Shown: piece after piece, positions 1-6,643 of the stretch
Position numbering within the stretch: position 1 is the stretch's first letter
How the letters are laid out: every line of letters starts with the position of its first letter
Assembly: GCA_026770585.1 (NCBI GenBank)
Contig: MU646393.1
Location: 653,060 to 663,488, forward strand
Direction of reading: 5' to 3'
DNA length: 10,429 nucleotides
DNA from: Baffinella frigidus
Lineage: Eukaryota > Cryptophyceae > Cryptomonadales > Baffinellaceae
Made by a program: the position numbers and the translations under genes
The notes under the pieces: generated by a model
Told to the model about the DNA's origin: nothing
The model's input: the letters and a program-made list of their open reading frames with translations, nothing else
Database searches by the model: none

Positions 1-476
1 CAGGCAGGCAGGCAGGCAGGCAGTCAGTCAGACAGACAGACAGTCAGCCAGACAGACAGTCAGCCAGACAGTCAGTCAGCCAGCCAGACAGTCAGTCAGT
101 CAGTCAGTCAGTCAGTCAGCCAGACAGTCAGTCAGGCAGGCAGTCAGTCAGCCAGACAGTCAGCCAGCCAGCCAGTCAGTCAGTCAAGTCAGCCAGTCAG
201 TCAGTCGGTCAGTCAGTCAGTCAGTCAAGTCAGCCAGTCAGTCAGTCAGTCAGTCAGGCAGGCAGACAGACAGCCAGTCAGTCAGTCAGGCAGGCAGGCA
301 GTCAGTCAGCCAGACAGTCAGTCAGGCAGGCAGGCAGGCAGGCAGCCAGTCAGTCAGTCAGTCAGTCAGTCAGTCAGTAAAGTCAGCCAGTCAGTCAGTC
401 AGGCAGCCAGACAGTCAGTCAGCCAGCCAGACAGACAGTCAGTCAGCCAGACAGACAGTGAGACAGCGAGTCAACC
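1..476. repeat. Degenerate (CAGN)n tetranucleotide array
   Basis: About 470 bp of CAG followed by a variable fourth base (CAGT, CAGG, CAGA, CAGC), with T most common. The CAG core is almost invariant, while the fourth base changes in short runs. Occasional register slips are visible, such as CAGTCAAGTCAGCC near 180 and 228 and CAGTAAAGTCAG near 376. The array reaches the left edge of the window, so its true length is unknown. It decays into unique sequence around 470-490. No gene is seen in it; open frames running into it are products of the short period. Confidence 0.95.
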
Positions 477-585
477 AGACAGTCCGACAGACCATCTGCG
501 AACCAGCCACCACAAAGAGTGTTCCACACCACTGTACCGAAGCGGGAGAGACGTTGTATGTCTCGTAGTCAGTCTGCAGGGAAAG

Positions 586-1050
586 CCCCAACTGTGATTT
601 GACCAACTTGGGACGGACCTGGTTCTTCTGCTGGCGGAGCACGCTCTGCGTCATCTCGGAGCGTGCCCTACTGTCACGTCCGAACTTTGTAGCGGCCTCT
701 GAGCGGCCGGTACAAAAAGTCACTACCGGCACGTCCGCAAGACCGCCACGTCCGAACTTTGTACCAGCCTCTGAGCGGCCGGCACAAAAAGTTACTACCG
801 GCACGTCCGCAAGACACACTCGAAACGGCACAGGACCTGGTTCTTTTGCTGACGGAGCATCATCGCAACGCTAATCCGAAGTGGATCACATCGAGGCTGG
901 AGCCTGGGCCCTTCCCTTCAGGGAGAGCCTCGCCTTCGAGATTCCGCCCGCAGCAAACAGCCTGACCCCCAACTGTGATTTGACCCACTTGGGAGACGGA
1001 CCTGGTTCTTCTGCTGCCGGAGCATGCTCTGCGTCATCTCGGCGCGCGCC
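586..1050. repeat. Duplicated block carrying exon-like copies
   Basis: The stretch 586-656 recurs at 968-1048 with a few substitutions and a 2-bp indel (both begin CCCCAACTGTGATTTGACC and run into GACCTGGTTCTTCTGCTG). A shorter third copy of the GACCTGGTTCTT block lies at 833-866. Between them is a 72-bp direct tandem duplication, 675-746 and 747-818, beginning CACGTCCGAACTTTGTA. Read on the minus strand, the three GACCTGGTTCTT blocks are the 3' ends of the exon described at 1002-1100, each ending in LRQQKNQ before a GTCC. The block is therefore best read as local exon-plus-intron duplication. Confidence 0.75.
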
Positions 1051-1100
1051 GTCAGCAGCCCCCGCTCGCCCATCGTCTCGTCCTCGTTGTCGTACAGCCC
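1002..1100 (-). CDS. Predicted internal exon, unknown protein, 33 codons
   Basis: I do not recognise this protein. On the minus strand, CTCAACCCTAACGAGCAG acts as a plausible 3' splice site. It is followed by 33 in-frame codons that start GLYDNEDETMGERG and end with MTQSMLRQQKNQ, and then a possible donor, GTCCGT. The composition (acidic start, then a helix-friendly charged and Gln-rich end) looks coding, and both ends are phase 0. Partial copies support it: the 3' end recurs at 619-656 and 837-866, and the 5' end at about 1150-1165 and 1262-1300. The copy at 1300 reads LYDNDDETTA and then stops. The duplications could be dead copies around one working exon. It could be a downstream exon of the minus-strand acidic-protein gene at 4090-5360, whose second exon also ends in phase 0, but nothing proves the link. 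Confidence 0.5.
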
Positions 1101-1261
1101 CTGCTCGTTAGGGTTGAGCTTTTTTTTAGGGTTCGTTTTTTTTTTCTCCGTTGTCGTACAGCCCCTGTCAGTGCCACCCGCGCGTCACCGCACGGGAGAG
1201 CCACAGCGGGACCTGGGGCCGTGTCCCTGGTGTGATTCTGACTCCTGCAACAGGATGTCAG

Positions 1262-1300
1262 GACGCACACGCCGTCGTCTCGTCATCGTTGTCGTACAGC
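1262..1300 (-). pseudogene. Partial copy of the 1002-1100 exon start
   Basis: On the minus strand, CTCAACCCTAACGAACAG is followed by sequence coding LYDNDDETT, almost matching the start of the 1002-1100 exon (LYDNEDETM). The frame stops within four codons. A second, shorter fragment lies at about 1150-1165 after TGACAG and runs into a poly-A/T tract. These look like truncated duplicates. Their preserved acceptor-like sequence could still attract splicing. Confidence 0.5.
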
Positions 1301-1347
1301 CTGTTCGTTAGGGTTGAGGTTTTTTTTAGGGTTCATGTTTTTTTTTT

Positions 1348-1592
1348 CAGGGTTCAGGGTTTAGGGTACAGGGTGTAGGGTGTAGGGTGTGGGGTGTGGG
1401 GTGTGGGGTGTAGGGTGTAGGGTTTGAGATTTAGGATTTAGGGTGTAGGGTGTGGGGTGTAGGTGTAGGGTGTAGGGTTTAGGGTTTGGGGTTTAGGGTT
1501 TAGGGTTTAGGGTTTAGGGTTTGGGGTTTAGGTTTTGGGTTTGAGGGTTTAGGGCCTAGGGTTTCGTGTTTTCAGGGTTTAGGGTTCAGCGA
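1348..1592. repeat. Interstitial telomere-like TTTAGGG array, degenerate
   Basis: This G-rich plus-strand tract is built from GTTTAGGG, GTGTAGGG and GTGTGGGG variants. It is most regular around 1480-1530, where TTTAGGG repeats head to tail. Two shorter TTAGGGTT stretches at 1106-1135 and 1308-1335 precede it, each followed by a poly-T run. TTTAGGG is the plant/algal-type telomere motif. The many variants and the flanking non-telomeric DNA on both sides show it is internal, not a chromosome end. Confidence 0.85.
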
Positions 1593-1616
1593 CGCACCTG
1601 AACCTCTCGGAGCATC

Positions 1617-2376
1617 TCGGCCTTTGTCAGGACGTTCCAGGGCTTCGAATACGGCACATATTCCAAGTCTGCTGCGATCTGCCCATCCCACACGAAGAAA
1701 CACTCCGGTTATTACTCCTCGCGCACGAAAAAAATCTTCGTTTTATTTACGGATCTCGGCCTTTGTCAGGACGTTCCAGGGCTTCGAATACGGCACATAT
1801 TCCAAGTCTGCTGCGATCTGCCCATCCCACACGAAAAAACGCCCCGGTTATTGCTCCCCACGCACGAAGAAACGCTGCACCTAGGCTTCGAGTATTCGTT
1901 TATTCGTTTGGGTTTCGAGTACGGCACATATTCCAGGTCTGCTGCGATCTGCTTCCCGAACAGGAAGAAAATTTGTCAGGTCGTTATTTTTCAGGACGTT
2001 ACAGGGCTTCGATTACGGCACGTACTCCAAGTATGCCCATGCCTCACGAAAAAAGACTCCGTTCATTGCTGCCAACACACAAAGAAACGCTGCGGTTGGG
2101 CTTATGGTACGGCACGTACTCCAAGTCTGCTGCGACCTGCCCATGCCACACGAAGACACACTCCGTTTATTGCTCCCCACACACGAAGAAACTCTCAGTC
2201 TTATTTACGGATCTCGGCCTTTGTCAGGACGTTCCGGGGCTTCGAATACGGCACGTATTCCAAGTCTGCTGCGATCTCCCCCCCCGAACAAGAAGAAACT
2301 CTGCGGTTGGGCTTCGAGTATTCGTTTAATCGTGTGGGCTTCAAGTACCGCACGTATTCCCGGTCTGCTGCGATCT
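1617..2376. repeat. Decayed tandem repeat, unit about 95-140 bp
   Basis: Recurring core GGCTTCGAATACGGCAC followed by TATTCCAAGTCTGCTGCGATCT and a CACACGAAGAAAC block. Cores start near 1643, 1780, 1911, 2006, 2098, 2239 and 2338. The first two units (1617 and 1757) are nearly identical over about 130 bp, while later ones are shortened and substituted. Several frames stay open through it because the unit lacks stop codons in some phases. Frameshifts between units and amino acid drift argue against a real protein. The family continues in pieces to about 3250 between inserted elements. Confidence 0.8.
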
Positions 2377-2516
2377 CAGGTGAAAACGGTTTTGATTTAA
2401 AACCTTGGGGCTCAATGAAAATTACTACACGAATGCTTTAATATTACTAATGAAGATCATGATGTGTAGTAAATTTCATTGCCCAACGGTTTTAAATTAA
2501 AACCGTTTTCGAATGA
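2377..2516. mobile_element. MITE-like inverted-repeat element (M)
   Basis: The arms 2382-2404 and 2488-2510 match at 22 of 23 positions (GAAAACGGTTTT...AAAACC). A second nested pair, 2413-2430 and 2464-2481, is built on TGAAAWTTACTACAC. It sits inside the tandem repeat family: upstream is CTGCTGCGATCT and downstream is ACCCCCCGCGCACGAAGAAG. In the uninterrupted paralogous unit at 2261-2300 these are directly joined. GATCT is present on both sides (2372-2376, 2517-2521), a possible 5-bp target duplication. It has no coding capacity. Confidence 0.75.
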
Positions 2517-2551
2517 GATCTACCCCCCGCGCACGAAGAAGCTCTGCGGTT

Positions 2552-2722
2552 CCACCAGCCCTCGCGGAAGGACCAAAAGACCGATTTTCGACCTTTCCCC
2601 AAAAGTTGATTTCGTACCCAGATTGTGTTCACTTAAGTCACAGCACCTCGTATTCGAGGTGCTGGCAAGGTAAATCTGAGGTCTAAAATTCGACGATTTG
2701 GTCTTCCCGTGAGGGTTGGTGG
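2552..2722. mobile_element. CCACCARCC-family inverted-repeat element (N), TSD TT
   Basis: The left end CCACCAGCCCTCGCGGAAGG pairs with the right end CCGTGAGGGTTGGTGG (2708-2722). Complementarity continues inward through GACCAAA and the CGATTTTCGACC/GGTCTAAAATTCG blocks. The centre is a hairpin, CAGCACCTCG-TATT-CGAGGTGCTG, at 2641-2664. TT flanks both sides (2550-2551 and 2723-2724). No ORF. It shares its terminus with the elements at 4394, 4556, 6346 and 6916, and shares an inner CAAAAGTTGATTTC block with the 4556 element. Confidence 0.85.
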
Positions 2723-2725
2723 TTA

Positions 2726-2945
2726 ACCACGCCAGGTCATACATGAGAATTTCATACGCAACGGTTCGCACTAAAAGTGTTTCGTGGTACAAAAAAACGT
2801 TGTAGCGGCGGCAAAGAGCTCCAATCTCCAACACTGTTGGCGTGTTTCCCCGGCGAGAATCAACTTTAGCCGTAGATGGTGTAGAATCAACTTTAGCCGT
2901 AGATGGTGTAGTAAAATGAAAATCCGACTTATGACCTGGCGTGGT
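2726..2945. mobile_element. Inverted-repeat element (Q), TSD TA
   Basis: Perfect termini ACCACGCCAGGTCATA (2726-2741) and TATGACCTGGCGTGGT (2930-2945), flanked by TA on both sides (2724-2725, 2946-2947). Removing it, and the neighbouring N element, gives CTGCGGTTATTGCGGATCG. A related uninterrupted sequence of the same length, CTGCGGTTTTTACGGATCG, lies at 3171-3189. The interior holds a 27-bp direct repeat (2857-2883 and 2884-2910, starting GAATCAACTTTAGCCG). No ORF is convincing. Confidence 0.75.
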
Positions 2946-2947
2946 TA

Positions 2948-3250
2948 TTGCGGATCGAACCCGGCATGGCCACCGTGTATCACACTGAAGTCCAGGTCTG
3001 CAGCGATCTGCCCCCACACCCACACTGTGGACTACAAACCTTTCATCAAAAGTCAACTAACCCTGTGGGCAATCAACTTTCAGGATTTTCTGAGGCAAAT
3101 TTGGGCACGTTACCGCTAAATCTAGGGGTCGCGAAACCCTCGAAGCCCACCGTGTGGATACGAAGAAAGTCTGCGGTTTTTACGGATCGAAACCGGCATG
3201 GTCACTGTGTATCACGTTGGAATGAGTCCCAAGATGTGACACCCAAAGTG
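2948..3250. repeat. Remainder of the decayed repeat family
   Basis: CGGATCGAACCCGGCATGGC followed by CACCGTGTATCAC at 2951-2983 recurs as CGGATCGAAACCGGCATGGT at 3183-3216. Between them, 2990-3025 repeats the GTCTGCNGCGATCTGCCC block of the upstream array. The stretch is open in one plus-strand frame, but it is repeat-derived and shows no recognisable domain. Confidence 0.6.
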
Positions 3251-3314
3251 AGTTTTGGTCGTGTAGCACCAACGCGGAAAGCTCAGGGCTTAGTGCACCA
3301 AGATGCGGCAAATC

Positions 3315-3378
3315 CCTCGGCCTCCTACCGTAGGCCGAGGGATCCTAGGATCAAAAATTCTCGGCCTACGGTAGGAGG
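3315..3378. repeat. Palindrome cluster around CCTACCGTAGG
   Basis: A perfect 19-nt inverted repeat, 3321-3339 and 3360-3378 (CCTCCTACCGTAGGCCGAG and its complement), with a 20-nt spacer. The left arm alone also folds: CCCTCGGCC at 3315-3323 against GGCCGAGGG at 3333-3341. The core CCTACSGTAGG recurs just downstream (3399-3410, 3593-3604), near 6163 and, with one change, near 9978. No target duplication could be defined. Confidence 0.8.
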
Positions 3379-3514
3379 TCCTAGGCAATACCGTAGGCCT
3401 AACTACCCCATTTTCAGGCCGTTACCCTATTAACATGAGAACCCTCTCAGCGTACGTGGGACGCGCAGCTCTCAGATTCAGCAGACCCCCCTAACGCGTT
3501 TGAGCATGCACCAA

Positions 3515-3695
3515 TACAGGGTATACAATAGAAATACAGGGTATACACTAGATATACAGGGTATCCCTTAAGTGCCCAGTAGGCGCATACGCCCTACCGT
3601 AGGGCCCTAGGACCTACCTAGGACCTCTTGGCCTGCAAATTTGCAGGCCTGGGCACTTAAGGGATACAATAGATACACAGGGTATACAATATGCC
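3515..3695. repeat. 20-bp tandem repeat, split by an inserted element
   Basis: Units read TACAGGGTATACAATAGAAA (3515-3534), then TACAGGGTATACACTAGATA (3535-3554). A third unit starts at 3555, is broken at 3564 and resumes at 3666. A fourth starts at 3676 and decays. Taking out 3565-3663 plus one flanking AT restores an exact 20-bp third unit. Nothing coding is supported here. Confidence 0.85.
3565..3663. mobile_element. 99-bp inverted-repeat element (B), TSD AT
   Basis: Termini CCCTTAAGTGCCCA (3565-3578) and TGGGCACTTAAGGG (3650-3663) are perfect complements. The flanks are AT on both sides (3563-3564, 3664-3665). It interrupts the third unit of a 20-bp tandem repeat, and deleting element plus one AT restores the 20-bp period, so the borders are fixed independently of the inverted repeat. 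Inside, 3630-3649 is a perfect 20-nt palindrome centred on AAATTT. Confidence 0.9.
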
Positions 3696-3860
3696 GGCGC
3701 AGCTCCAGGGGGTGGTCTGGGAGTTTGTGGCGTGGCGCCGTTGGTCCCGCCCAACGGCAGGTGATAGATGGGGAGGTCACACGAGAGAGAAGATAATCTC
3801 GAGGGACCTACCCAGAGTCGTATATCACCGAGTATACAACGTATACGAAGACAATTGCCT

Positions 3861-3955
3861 GGCCACGCTCTTCATGTAAAGCAAAACGGCGTATTGACTG
3901 TGTGCGTCGGCACGTTCTTCATGTAAATCAACACGGTATATTAATTGTGTTGCAG
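3861..3955. repeat. Imperfect direct repeat, about 46 bp twice
   Basis: GGCCACGCTCTTCATGTAAA (3861-3880) and the following AAAACGGCGTATTGACTGTGTGCG recur as GGCACGTTCTTCATGTAAAT with ACACGGTATATTAATTGTGTTGCAG at 3909-3955. The second copy ends in an acceptor-like TTGCAG. The downstream plus-strand frame (from GAGAACCGAGAC) runs only to 4093 into another repeat, so no exon is called. Confidence 0.6.
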
Positions 3956-3969
3956 GAGAACCGAGACCT

Positions 3970-4091
3970 AGCTCTGTCCCACACGAGTTGGCCTCGTCAA
4001 TCTAACGAGACCGGAAGTCAATTCCTCAGGGTTTTGGTGCAGACCCGTCAACTTTTGCAGTTGAACCGATCCGTCCGAGTCAGGCAGAGCT
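3970..4091. mobile_element. Decayed inverted-repeat element of the GCTCTGCC family (R)
   Basis: The left end CTAGCTCTGTCCCA (from 3968) is imperfectly complementary to the right end TCAGGCAGAGCTAG (to 4093). The right end, read on the minus strand, is CTAGCTCTGCCTGA. That is a 14-nt exact match to the left end of the element at 6644-6758, which makes them relatives. TA lies at both borders inside CTAG. The right border abuts the 3' end of the predicted minus-strand exon at 4090-4174. Confidence 0.5.
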
Positions 4092-4174
4092 AGGAGACCT
4101 GGTTATCCACGCCATCGTCATCAGCATCCTCTTTCTCCGCTTTGGCCTTCCCGCCGCGCGCCCCCTCCTCCTCC
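4090..4174 (-). CDS. Predicted exon 2 of acidic minus-strand protein
   Basis: The acceptor GTGTGGGGCAG on the minus strand is followed by an acidic and basic reading frame, EEEGARGGKAKAEKED and then ADDDGVDNQVS, ending in TAG (4090-4092). The upstream exon ends with two bases (GG) of a Gly codon at 4789. This exon supplies one base (G at 4174), so phase and reading frame match exactly and the acidic character continues. With the stop at 4090 the joined gene would be 218 residues. The alternative is that CAG|GTCTCC at 4098 is a donor and the gene continues leftward, possibly to the exon at 1002-1100. The intron between the exons (4175-4788, 614 nt) holds two inverted-repeat elements. Function unknown. 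Confidence 0.55.
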
Positions 4175-4393
4175 CTGCCCCACACATCGCGGAGCAGCAC
4201 CCGTCACGTTGTGGGGTTTCATAGGGAAATCCACTGTTACTTCTTAAGTTAACAGAGGTTCCACTTTTGCTTTGAGACGTCCCAATCTCGACTTTTGTCT
4301 CGGTGCGCAGCGCTCTTAAACATCGCTCAAAACATCGCTCGCGCGTGCGGACCATCGACGGTCGATGGGCGGATTGGGGCGGGGGTGTTGGCT

Positions 4394-4522
4394 CCACCAG
4401 CCACCAGAAGTGAACCACAGCAAACGTTGCTTTCCCCTGCAGACTCAGCCCTCAGGGTTTAGTCTGCAGGGGAAAGCAGCGTTTGCCATTCTTCGATTTG
4501 GTTCGCTTCTGGTGGTTGGTGG
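4394..4522. mobile_element. CCACCARCC-family element (C), TSD CT
   Basis: Termini CCACCAGCCACCAGAAG and CTTCTGGTGGTTGGTGG, each next to CT (4392-4393, 4523-4524). The inner arms 4420-4445 and 4461-4486 match at 25 of 26 positions (GCAAACGYTGCTTTCCCC...). The subterminal GAACCA and AAATCG blocks resemble those of the 4556 element. It lies in the predicted intron of the minus-strand gene. Confidence 0.85.
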
Positions 4523-4555
4523 CTGGGAGGCAGGATCGTCTCAAGAGCGGTATAT

Positions 4556-4715
4556 CCACCAGCCCTCAGAAGTGAACCACATCGCGATATGGTGACGTGT
4601 GGGCAATTGCCTTGGGTGGCAACACCTCAGGTGGGTGGCAACACCTGAGGTGTTGCCACCCAAGGGAAATCAACTTTTGAGATCGCTCGATTTGGTTCAC
4701 TTCTGAGGGCTGTGG
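4556..4715. mobile_element. CCACCARCC-family element (D), TSD AT
   Basis: Termini CCACCAGCCCTCAGAAGTGA and TCACTTCTGAGGGCTGTGG (one base missing on the right), flanked by AT (4554-4555, 4716-4717). The core is a perfect 22-nt inverted repeat, 4610-4631 and 4644-4665 (CCTTGGGTGGCAACACC...), around a 12-nt spacer. It lies in the same predicted intron as the 4394 element, only 33 bp away. No coding content. Confidence 0.9.
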
Positions 4716-4788
4716 ATCTAGCGGGGACGCAAGACGACGATCGCGTTGGGCCAAGATTTCGAGAAGTGCGGGAGGGTTGCAAGCTCAC

Positions 4789-5360
4789 CCGTCTTCAGTG
4801 ATACCATCTTCGCCCTCTTCTCCCTCAGACATTTCCCCCTCCGCGTCCTCGTCCTCATCCAAATCCCCGGAATCCTCCTCCTCCTCCTCCTCCTCGGCAG
4901 TGCCTTCATCGTCCGCATCGTCCTCGTCGTCCTCATCGTCGTCCTCATCATCCTCATCCGCCTCCTCATCCTCCTCCTCCTCGTCGTCTGCGGTGTCCTC
5001 CTTCTCCTCGCCATCGTCCGCCCCCAGCGAATCCAGCTTGCCCGAGTGAGCCATCCTCAGGCGCACCTCCCCTCGGGTCCCTGCGAGCAACCAGCGCCGG
5101 GGAGCCAGCGGTTGGATTGTCGATCCAGCCCACGCCGAGCGCAGCTGCAGACGGGCAGGGCTCGCTGGCGCTGCGGGGGGGCGGCACGCAGCACGGGGCC
5201 CTCCGCCGACGGTGCACCGGGGTGCACTTCGCACGAGCGGGGAGAAGTTAGCCTGGAACGCTGGGAGCTCGGCGTGGGGCCCAACCCTACTGAAACTGCC
5301 GCTGCACACGGGCGCCAGGACTGCAGCGCTGCAGAGCGCGAGGAGCAGCAACCGCGCCAT
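4789..5360 (-). CDS. Exon 1: signal peptide, basic presequence, Asp/Glu-rich tail
   Basis: I cannot name this protein. From ATG at 5358-5360 (context GGAAGATGG, good for eukaryotic initiation) the first 21 residues, MARLLLLALCSAAVLAPVCS plus G, form a typical signal peptide. Residues 22 to about 102 are basic, rich in Ala, Arg, Pro and Ser, and nearly free of acidic residues, with Phe soon after the likely cleavage site. Signal peptide plus such a stretch is the known layout for import into complex plastids, so plastid targeting is inferred. From residue 115 to the exon end the chain is almost all Asp/Glu. The exon ends at a strong donor, GG|GTGAGC (4788-4787); reading through gives an immediate TGA. 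An alternative start is the ATG at 5052-5054 (residue 103), which would give a short acidic protein without the presequence. An upstream open frame to 5651 lacks support. Confidence 0.6.
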
Positions 5361-5485
5361 CTTCCTCCGGACGATCCAGCCTCCTTGCGACAGGGAAGTG
5401 GACAGTCCTGCAAGGCTTTCTAACGTTTTGACCGAGTCGGGCCCCGACTTCGCAAAGAGTGTTCCGTCGGTCTTCCCCCCCTCCG
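5361..5485. promoter_or_regulatory. Candidate bidirectional promoter between divergent genes
   Basis: The 125 bp between the two proposed start codons must hold both 5' leaders and any shared promoter, if both gene calls are right. No TATA box is visible. There is a near-palindrome AGTCGGGCCCCGACT at 5435-5449 and a pyrimidine tract at 5470-5483. This is inference from gene arrangement. Confidence 0.3.
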
Positions 5486-5788
5486 ATGGAAATGATGGGA
5501 ACGGAGAAGAACAAGCCCCCCTCGCGGTCGGGGAGCAGCGCGTCCCAGAGGTCCGGTCCCGGGACTCCCGAGAGCAGCAACAAGGACCTCCCCCCCAAGG
5601 CTGAGGCTGCGCCGCAGAGAAAGAAGCGTGAAGCCGAGCCGCTCCCTCCAAATTCGCTGGCCACGGTCAAGGGCGAGGCGATGGACGCCGCCGTGGGCAT
5701 CCCGTTGGGAAGAGACTTGGGGCCCATGCAGTTGCGGAATGCGTCGGTGGGGTGCTTCGATGCGGTCAAGCCGCTGAGCGGCCCGGAG
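5486..5788 (+). CDS. Predicted first exon of plus-strand coiled-coil gene
   Basis: Function is unknown. The frame opens with ATG at 5486 (MEMMGTEKNKPPSRSG). It is Ser/Pro/Lys-rich and probably disordered for about 55 residues, including a basic patch, PQRKKREAE, that could be a nuclear localisation signal or phosphorylation region. It then becomes more ordered (GEAMDAAVGIPLGRDL, FDAVKPLSGPE). The exon is proposed to end at GAG|GTGGTC in phase 0. The frame stays open to 5893, so the exact donor is uncertain; AAGTAGCC at 5805 is another candidate. A pyrimidine-rich run at 5829-5850 suits an intron. An upstream GTG at 5459 is not needed. It is divergent from the acidic-protein gene. Confidence 0.5.
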
Positions 5789-5956
5789 GTGGTCGTCACG
5801 TTCCCAAGTAGCCGCGTGCCCGCCACCGCAGTCTCTCCCCTTCTCTCCTCCTTGCATGTTTCCAAGCTGCCTGGTTGGATGTTGTCTCGTTGAGATGTGA
5901 GGCTGCATCCTCCTCTGAGGTCAAGACGCACTTACCCCATGATACCCAGCCGCCAG

Positions 5957-6097
5957 AACTCACAGCGCACTCTCTCCGAGCAGGAGCCGGCTGCCGCGGG
6001 CGCGCGCCACAAGGGTTGGCAGAACAACACCACACCCGATGGGCCCCTCAACCAACCAAAATCGGCCTCCAACGACCAGCTGCTGTGTGGCAGAAAG
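5957..6097 (+). CDS. Predicted exon 2 of plus-strand gene
   Basis: After an acceptor-like CCGCCAG (CACAG at 5965 is a near alternative in the same phase), the frame reads NSQRTLSEQEPAAAG, then HKGWQNNTTPDGPLNQ and ASNDQLLCGRK. It ends in phase 0 at AAAG|GTCCCA. The composition is polar and probably disordered, with Arg/Ser motifs that could be phosphorylated. The frame is the same as exon 1 relative to phase-0 junctions. A second frame here is also open and Pro-rich, so the call rests on composition and phase. Fragments of this exon (around CCGCGGGCGCGCGCCA then AAGGGTTGGCA) recur in the downstream introns at 6560-6590 and 8430-8465. Confidence 0.45.
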
Positions 6098-6343
6098 GTC
6101 CCAGCGCCACCCCATTGCCGCCCCCCGCCTCGCCCGCGGGAAGCCCCACGCCTGAACCGCCGCCCTACGGTAGGTAACCCGTAGGGTCATAGGGGGGGTC
6201 CTACGGATAAGGTAACGGAAACTCGGGCACTGAGGGCGGCGCGCGCCAGATGAGAGCCGTGCGTGCGCTCTCCGTCCGGCTCTGCCCCCTCGAGGCGACA
6301 CTTTCACCTGCGCGAGCGTGACTGCTGGTCGCAGGTGTCTTGC
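6098..6343. other. Intron start, no gene seen
   Basis: GC-rich DNA. It contains a CCTACGGTAGG palindrome near 6163 and an 8-nt hairpin CACCTGCG/CGCAGGTG (6306-6313, 6331-6338). No further coding or RNA feature is visible. Confidence 0.4.
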
Positions 6344-6345
6344 AT

Positions 6346-6495
6346 CCACCAACCCTCACGGCTTGGGCAAATCGACGATTTTCGGTTCGGGATTTCAAGG
6401 GGGTTGAAGTCGGAATCCGACTTCAACGGCTCCAATTCCCCTTGAAATCGAGAAATCGAAAATCGTCGATGTGCCCAAGCCGCGAGGGTTGGTGG
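6346..6495. mobile_element. CCACCARCC-family element (E), TSD AT
   Basis: Termini CCACCAACCCTCACGGCTTG and CAAGCCGCGAGGGTTGGTGG, flanked by AT on both sides (6344-6345, 6496-6497). The arms continue through GGGCAAATCGACGATTTTCG almost without loss. Inside is GATTTCAAGGGG against CCCCTTGAAATC, and at the core GTTGAAGTCGGA-A-TCCGACTTCAAC (6403-6427). The whole 150 bp can fold as one long hairpin. It lies in the predicted intron 2. Confidence 0.92.
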
Positions 6496-6525
6496 ATCCG
6501 TAGGTGACCTTAGAGCCGAGATTCC

Positions 6526-6600
6526 CGCAGTTGTGCGCAGCTGAGGGGACGGCGCCGCGCAGCCGCGGGGGCGCGCCAGAAGGGTTGGCATGAGCCCGCC
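6526..6600 (+). pseudogene. Partial duplicate of exon 2 sequence
   Basis: The segment around CAGCCGCGGGGGCGCGCCAG and AAGGGTTGGCA resembles 5985-6015 of exon 2. The whole 75 bp resembles 8407-8476, which starts with the same TTGTGCGCAGCTGAGGG. It lies in the predicted intron between exons 2 and 3. It looks like a segmental duplication that carried exon and intron sequence; no long frame remains. Confidence 0.5.
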
Positions 6601-6643
6601 TCGGGCAGCAACTCAGAGGCCTCGCGCGCAGAGGGCGCGGCTA

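Noticed and set aside
439-831. Minus-strand 130-residue ORF
   Set aside because: It runs from the 72-bp tandem repeat into the CAGN array. Only its LRQQKNQ segment is exon-like, and that is covered by the duplication entry.
1348-1592. Chromosome end
   Set aside because: The telomere-like tract is degenerate and flanked on both sides by other sequence, and a second tract at 9189-9315 points the other way.
1763-2441. Long overlapping plus-strand ORFs with internal repeats
   Set aside because: They follow a decaying tandem repeat in two frames with no consistent protein repeat and no domain; better explained as open by chance.
3691-4093. Small plus-strand ORFs of 62-63 residues
   Set aside because: They overlap tandem and direct repeats and an element end, and show no domain or splice context that holds together.
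4746-5423. Plus-strand ORF with hydrophobic Leu/Ile/Val run, and the overlapping Ser-rich ORF at 4777-5049
   Set aside because: Both are antisense images of the GAG/GAC-rich codons of the acidic minus-strand exon. Composition follows from the low-complexity DNA.
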